15,605 nucleotides of DNA. It comes from JANNHK01 sp034408875 (GTDB taxonomy: Bacteria > Actinomycetota > Acidimicrobiia > IMCC26256 > PALSA-610). The notes under the pieces were generated by a model. It searched no databases. It had not been told where the DNA came from and saw only the letters and a program-made list of their open reading frames with translations. Numbering within the stretch: the first letter of the stretch is position 1; each line of letters opens with the position of its first letter. A program made the position numbers and the translations under genes. Of the stretch, positions 13,260 through 15,605 are shown one piece after another. The DNA is taken from assembly GCA_034408875.1 (NCBI GenBank), contig JAWXCJ010000099.1:1-15605 (forward strand), given 5' to 3'.

Positions 13260-14597
13260 ATGAGATCTCGACTCAAGCGGGCGTTGGGTGGTGTGGCCGC
13301 GATCGGCCTCGCCGCCGCGTTCGTACCGTTCATCGCGGCCGGGCCTTCGGCTGCGACGCCCGGAGCGCAGCCCGATCCGACCCTCAACCCGAACCCCGTC
13401 GCGACCGCGACCACGCCGTTCTCGTTCAACGTGTCCGGCAACGCGTTCTGCGACGGGACCGGCGCCAACAACTGGCGGGCCCACACGTTCATCGTCAACG
13501 ACGGCGTCAACATCTCGACGCTCGACTTCACGGTCACCGGACTGCCGGCGGGCTACGTGGGAGCCGACTTCGACTCGACCGGTGACGGGACCATTTCGGC
13601 CCCGCTGCACAAGGGCACCGACGCGGGTGTGAACCTCATTCCCGCGGCGACCCCGGCCGGCCTCGTCGACCCGAGTGACCTCGCGGGCTTCACCTTCGAC
13701 CCGAGCTTCTGGAACGTGGCCGACGGCCTGTACCAGATCGGGTTCGTCTGTGTCGACGGGCCCGGCACCGTGCAGCAGTGGTGGAGCCTGGACGTGGCCG
13801 TCGACGCCGACGCGTCGCCGAACCCGTTCCTGAGGATCCCGGTGGTGCCTCCGACGACCACGACGACCATGGCTCCGACGACTACGACGACCATGGCTCC
13901 GACGACCACCACCACCACGACCCCGCCGGTTGCAGCGGTCGACCACTTCAAGTGTTACAAGGTCAAGGACCTGAAGACTCCGAAGTTCGTGCAGATCCCG
14001 AGCGTGTCGCTGGCCGACCAGTTCGAGACGAAGAACCACAAGGTCGTCAAGCCGTCGGCCCTGTGCAACCCCGTCGACAAGAACGGTGAGGGCATCAACG
14101 ACGCGGCTCGGCACCTTGTCTGCTACACGGCTCCGCAGGCTCCGGGGCAGGCGAAGTTCGTGAAGCAGCAGGTACAGACGACGAACCAGTTCGGGACGCT
14201 CCAGCTGGAGGCAACGGCTGCGTCTGAGCTGTGCGTCTCGTCCGAGAAGAACGGTCAGGGCTCGGAGGAGCTCAACGACTTCAAGTGCTACAAGGTCAAA
14301 GACCTGAAGAACCCGAAGTTCGTACAGATCCCGAGCGTGTCGCTCGCCGACCAGTTCGACACGAAGAACCACAAGATCGTCAAGCCGGCGACCCTGTGCA
14401 ACCCCGTCGACACGAACGGCCAGGGCATCTTCGACGCGAACAACCACATGGTGTGCTACACGGCTCCGCAGGCTTCCCAGCAGGCGAGGTTCGTCAAGCC
14501 GAGTGTCGTGACCGACAACCAGTTCGGCCACTTGGGACTCCAGGCGACGTCTGCGAGCACGTTGTGCGTGCCGTCGACCAAGACGCTCCTGCCGTAG
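13260..14597 (+). CDS. Secreted surface protein: N-terminal domain, Thr linker, two DUF7450-like repeats
   Basis: This 445-residue protein starts at ATG 13260, with GAAAGGA (13243-13249) 10 bases upstream. Order: signal peptide (about 1-32, ALGGVAAIGLAAAFVPFIAA), a domain of about 155 residues (37-192) with two cysteines (64 and 164) that probably pair, a linker with TTTTTMAP units (199-222), and two tandem repeats (about 228-337 and 339-440) offset by 111 residues. Each repeat begins FKCYKVKDLK and keeps four cysteines (LCNPVD, VCYTAPQA, LCV). The repeats resemble DUF7450-type modules of secreted bacterial proteins; the name is from memory and unverified. No sorting signal or C-terminal helix is seen. 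The N-terminal domain is unrecognised but nearly repeated in the next gene. It may be read through from the PstS-like gene; no promoter was found. Confidence 0.85.
   Translation: MRSRLKRALGGVAAIGLAAAFVPFIAAGPSAATPGAQPDPTLNPNPVATATTPFSFNVSGNAFCDGTGANNWRAHTFIVNDGVNISTLDFTVTGLPAGYVGADFDSTGDGTISAPLHKGTDAGVNLIPAATPAGLVDPSDLAGFTFDPSFWNVADGLYQIGFVCVDGPGTVQQWWSLDVAVDADASPNPFLRIPVVPPTTTTTMAPTTTTTMAPTTTTTTTPPVAAVDHFKCYKVKDLKTPKFVQIPSVSLADQFETKNHKVVKPSALCNPVDKNGEGINDAARHLVCYTAPQAPGQAKFVKQQVQTTNQFGTLQLEATAASELCVSSEKNGQGSEELNDFKCYKVKDLKNPKFVQIPSVSLADQFDTKNHKIVKPATLCNPVDTNGQGIFDANNHMVCYTAPQASQQARFVKPSVVTDNQFGHLGLQATSASTLCVPSTKTLLP
13851..13925 (+). repeat. Thr-rich linker with TTTTTMAP units
   Basis: Two copies of a 24-bp unit encoding TTTTTMAP and a further run of Thr codons cover residues 198-222, separating the N-terminal domain from the Cys repeats. 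Confidence 0.85.
13941..14579 (+). repeat. 333-bp intragenic tandem duplication of the four-Cys module
   Basis: Copy 1 (about 13941-14270) and copy 2 (about 14274-14579) align at DNA level with long identical runs, for example CAGATCCCGAGCGTGTCGCT in both. The high similarity, including synonymous positions, points to a recent duplication or gene conversion. Confidence 0.88.
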
Positions 14598-14603
14598 TAC
14601 ACG

Positions 14604-14632
14604 AACTGCCAATTGCCAAACTGCCAATTGCG
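14604..14632. repeat. Two tandem copies of an AT-richer 15-mer after the surface-protein gene
   Basis: AACTGCCAATTGCC (14604-14617) recurs as AACTGCCAATTGCG (14619-14632), giving a 15-base period just after the stop codon. Each copy contains the palindrome CAATTG. Confidence 0.75.
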
Positions 14633-14642
14633 TGAATGCGTG

Positions 14643-14670
14643 GGCGGCCGGGACACATGTCCCGGCCGCC
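14643..14670 (+). terminator. Strong GC hairpin after the first surface-protein gene
   Basis: Perfect 12-bp arms (14643-14654 and 14659-14670), GGCGGCCGGGAC with its complement, and an ACAT loop lie 45 bases after the stop. The rest of the 223-base gap (14598-14820) holds the 15-mer repeat and a PHO-box-like site, and no gene. Confidence 0.7.
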
Positions 14671-14729
14671 ACCGCGTCGTGAGTCCGGTCAGTACGAGGG
14701 TCCCTCCGGTAGAGCGCGGTCGAGCACCG

Positions 14730-14747
14730 GCTGAACGGCAGCTGAAC
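14730..14747 (+). promoter_or_regulatory. PHO-box-like perfect direct repeat upstream of the second surface-protein gene
   Basis: GCTGAAC (14730-14736) and GCTGAAC (14741-14747) are identical and 4 bases apart. On the minus strand this is GTTCAGC-N4-GTTCAGC, the 11-nt phasing of PhoP sites in Streptomyces and Mycobacterium. It is 73 bases before the ATG. Confidence 0.45.
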
Positions 14748-14820
14748 AATCCCCGCGGACCTGGCGGTTGCGTCGTCGAACCAGCCACTCTGCCGGGCGG
14801 CACGAAAGGGTCCATCGTTC

Positions 14821-15605
14821 ATGAGATCACGACGCAGGCGGCTGGTGTGCGGTGTGGCCGCGGTGGGTGTCGCGGCGATGCTCGTGCCGTTCGTTGCCGG
14901 GCTGGCGGGCGCGGCGCCCGGGGCGCAACCCGATCCGACGCTCACCCCGGACCCGGTCGCGACCGCGACTGCGCCGTTCACGCTCTCGGTGCCCGGCAAC
15001 GCGTTCTGTGACGGGACCGGCGCCGCGGGCTGGCGGGCGCATACGTTCATCGTGAACGACGGTGTCGACGTGTCGACGCTCGACTTCACGGTCCCGGGAT
15101 TGCCGCCGGGTTACGTCGGTGCCGACTTCGACGCGACCGACGGATCCATCGCCGCCCCGTTGCACCAAGGCGACGCCGCGGGCGTGAACTTCATCCCCGG
15201 TTCGACGCCGGCGGGTCTGGTGGACCCGAGTGCGCTTGCGGGATTCACGTTCGATCCGAGCTTCTGGGCGTTCGCGGATGGCGTGTACCAGATTGGGTTC
15301 GTGTGTGTCGACGGGCCGGGCATCGTGCAGCAGTGGTGGAGCCTGTCGGTGACCGTCGACGCCGACGCGACACCGAACCCGTTCATGGTCAGCGGGATTG
15401 TGCCGACGACGACGACGACGGAAGCACCGACAACGACGACGACGGAAGCACCGACAACGACGACGACGGAAGCACCGACGACGACGACGACGGAAGCACC
15501 GACGACGACGACGACGGAAGCACCGACGACTACGACGACGATCGCGCCCACGACTACGACGACCTTCGCGCCGACGACCACGACGACGGTGGCGCCGACG
15601 ACGAC
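14821..15605 (+). CDS. Paralogous secreted surface protein with long XAPTTTTT linker, cut by window end
   Basis: The frame starts at ATG 14821, with GAAAGGG (14804-14810) 10 bases upstream, and is open to the window end (261 complete codons). A basic N-terminus (MRSRRRR) and hydrophobic stretch (8-29) form a signal peptide, with likely cleavage near AGA-AP at 30-32. Residues 35-188 repeat the N-terminal domain of the preceding gene with most positions identical, for example NAFCDGTGA, WRAHTFIVNDGV, STPAGLVDPS and YQIGFVCVDGPG; the cysteines at 63 and 162 are kept. From residue 195 on there is only the repeat PTTTTT-EA/IA/FA/VA. A C-terminal domain, perhaps with four-Cys repeats as in the paralog, should follow outside the window. 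The domain has no recognised function; it is probably a wall-spanning, possibly glycosylated protein. Confidence 0.88.
   Translation, partial: MRSRRRRLVCGVAAVGVAAMLVPFVAGLAGAAPGAQPDPTLTPDPVATATAPFTLSVPGNAFCDGTGAAGWRAHTFIVNDGVDVSTLDFTVPGLPPGYVGADFDATDGSIAAPLHQGDAAGVNFIPGSTPAGLVDPSALAGFTFDPSFWAFADGVYQIGFVCVDGPGIVQQWWSLSVTVDADATPNPFMVSGIVPTTTTTEAPTTTTTEAPTTTTTEAPTTTTTEAPTTTTTEAPTTTTTIAPTTTTTFAPTTTTTVAPTT
15403..15605 (+). repeat. 24-bp tandem repeat encoding (EAPTTTTT)n
   Basis: Eight complete PTTTTT blocks and a ninth partial one are visible, spaced by EA (five times), IA, FA and VA. The first five units are nearly identical at DNA level, and later ones use more varied Thr codons, suggesting recent expansion at the 5' side. 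Confidence 0.9.

Noticed and set aside
11708..15089. Two long minus-strand frames (11708-13537 and 13239-15089)
   Set aside because: They cover the secreted-protein genes, whose signal peptides, ribosome sites and paralogy settle the coding strand.
15403..15605. Possible non-coding satellite
   Set aside because: The repeat stays in frame with a secreted protein and varies mainly at synonymous Thr positions.

Overview
The window is high-GC DNA with dense, short-spaced genes, several leaderless-looking promoters, an MreB, a DivIVA-domain protein, a UPF0182 membrane protein and Thr-rich surface proteins. This combination suggests a chromosomal segment of a high-GC actinobacterium, plausibly of the Acidimicrobiia type; the class is inferred from gene content and was not tested by any search.

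Left part (1-3829): two genes on the minus strand overlap by 4 bases (ATGA). They encode a membrane-anchored trypsin/HtrA-like PDZ protein whose catalytic His and Ser are replaced, and a two-module AsnC/Lrp-like protein that looks like a fused AhbA-AhbB siroheme decarboxylase and runs off the left edge. Divergent to them is a plus-strand unit: moaE (molybdopterin synthase large subunit), a 54-residue single-pass membrane protein, and mreB.

Middle part (3830-8550): a HEAT-repeat protein (minus) converges on mreB across a nested hairpin. It is divergent from a class E-like sortase with a Thr-rich linker. After a tandem CCTTCGGG repeat comes a small minus-strand membrane protein. It is divergent from a PDZ/Lon-type (S16) secreted protease across a perfect 24-bp palindrome. 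Next is a 567-residue protein with an N-terminal DivIVA-like region, a long coiled coil and a C-terminal Cys/His motif resembling phage Mu gpF/SPP1 gp7 head-morphogenesis proteins, the most unusual architecture here.

Right part (8551-15605): a UPF0182 seven-helix protein is followed by secreted proteins: a PstS-like substrate-binding protein and two tandem paralogous cell-surface proteins. The first paralog ends in two copies of a four-Cys repeat (DUF7450-like); the second runs off the right edge inside a long XAPTTTTT repeat. Strong hairpins separate these genes. Two 11-nt-phased direct repeats (GGTGATC-N4-GGTGAAC and GCTGAAC-N4-GCTGAAC) upstream of the PstS-like gene and of the last gene resemble actinobacterial PhoP (PHO-box) sites, so this end may be a phosphate-responsive surface module.

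Taken together, most genes concern the cell envelope (MreB, DivIVA-like, sortase, membrane proteases, surface proteins), with moaE and the siroheme decarboxylase as metabolic exceptions. No RNA genes, insertion sequences, CRISPR arrays or prophage neighbourhood were seen. No gene-free stretch exceeds 300 bases.
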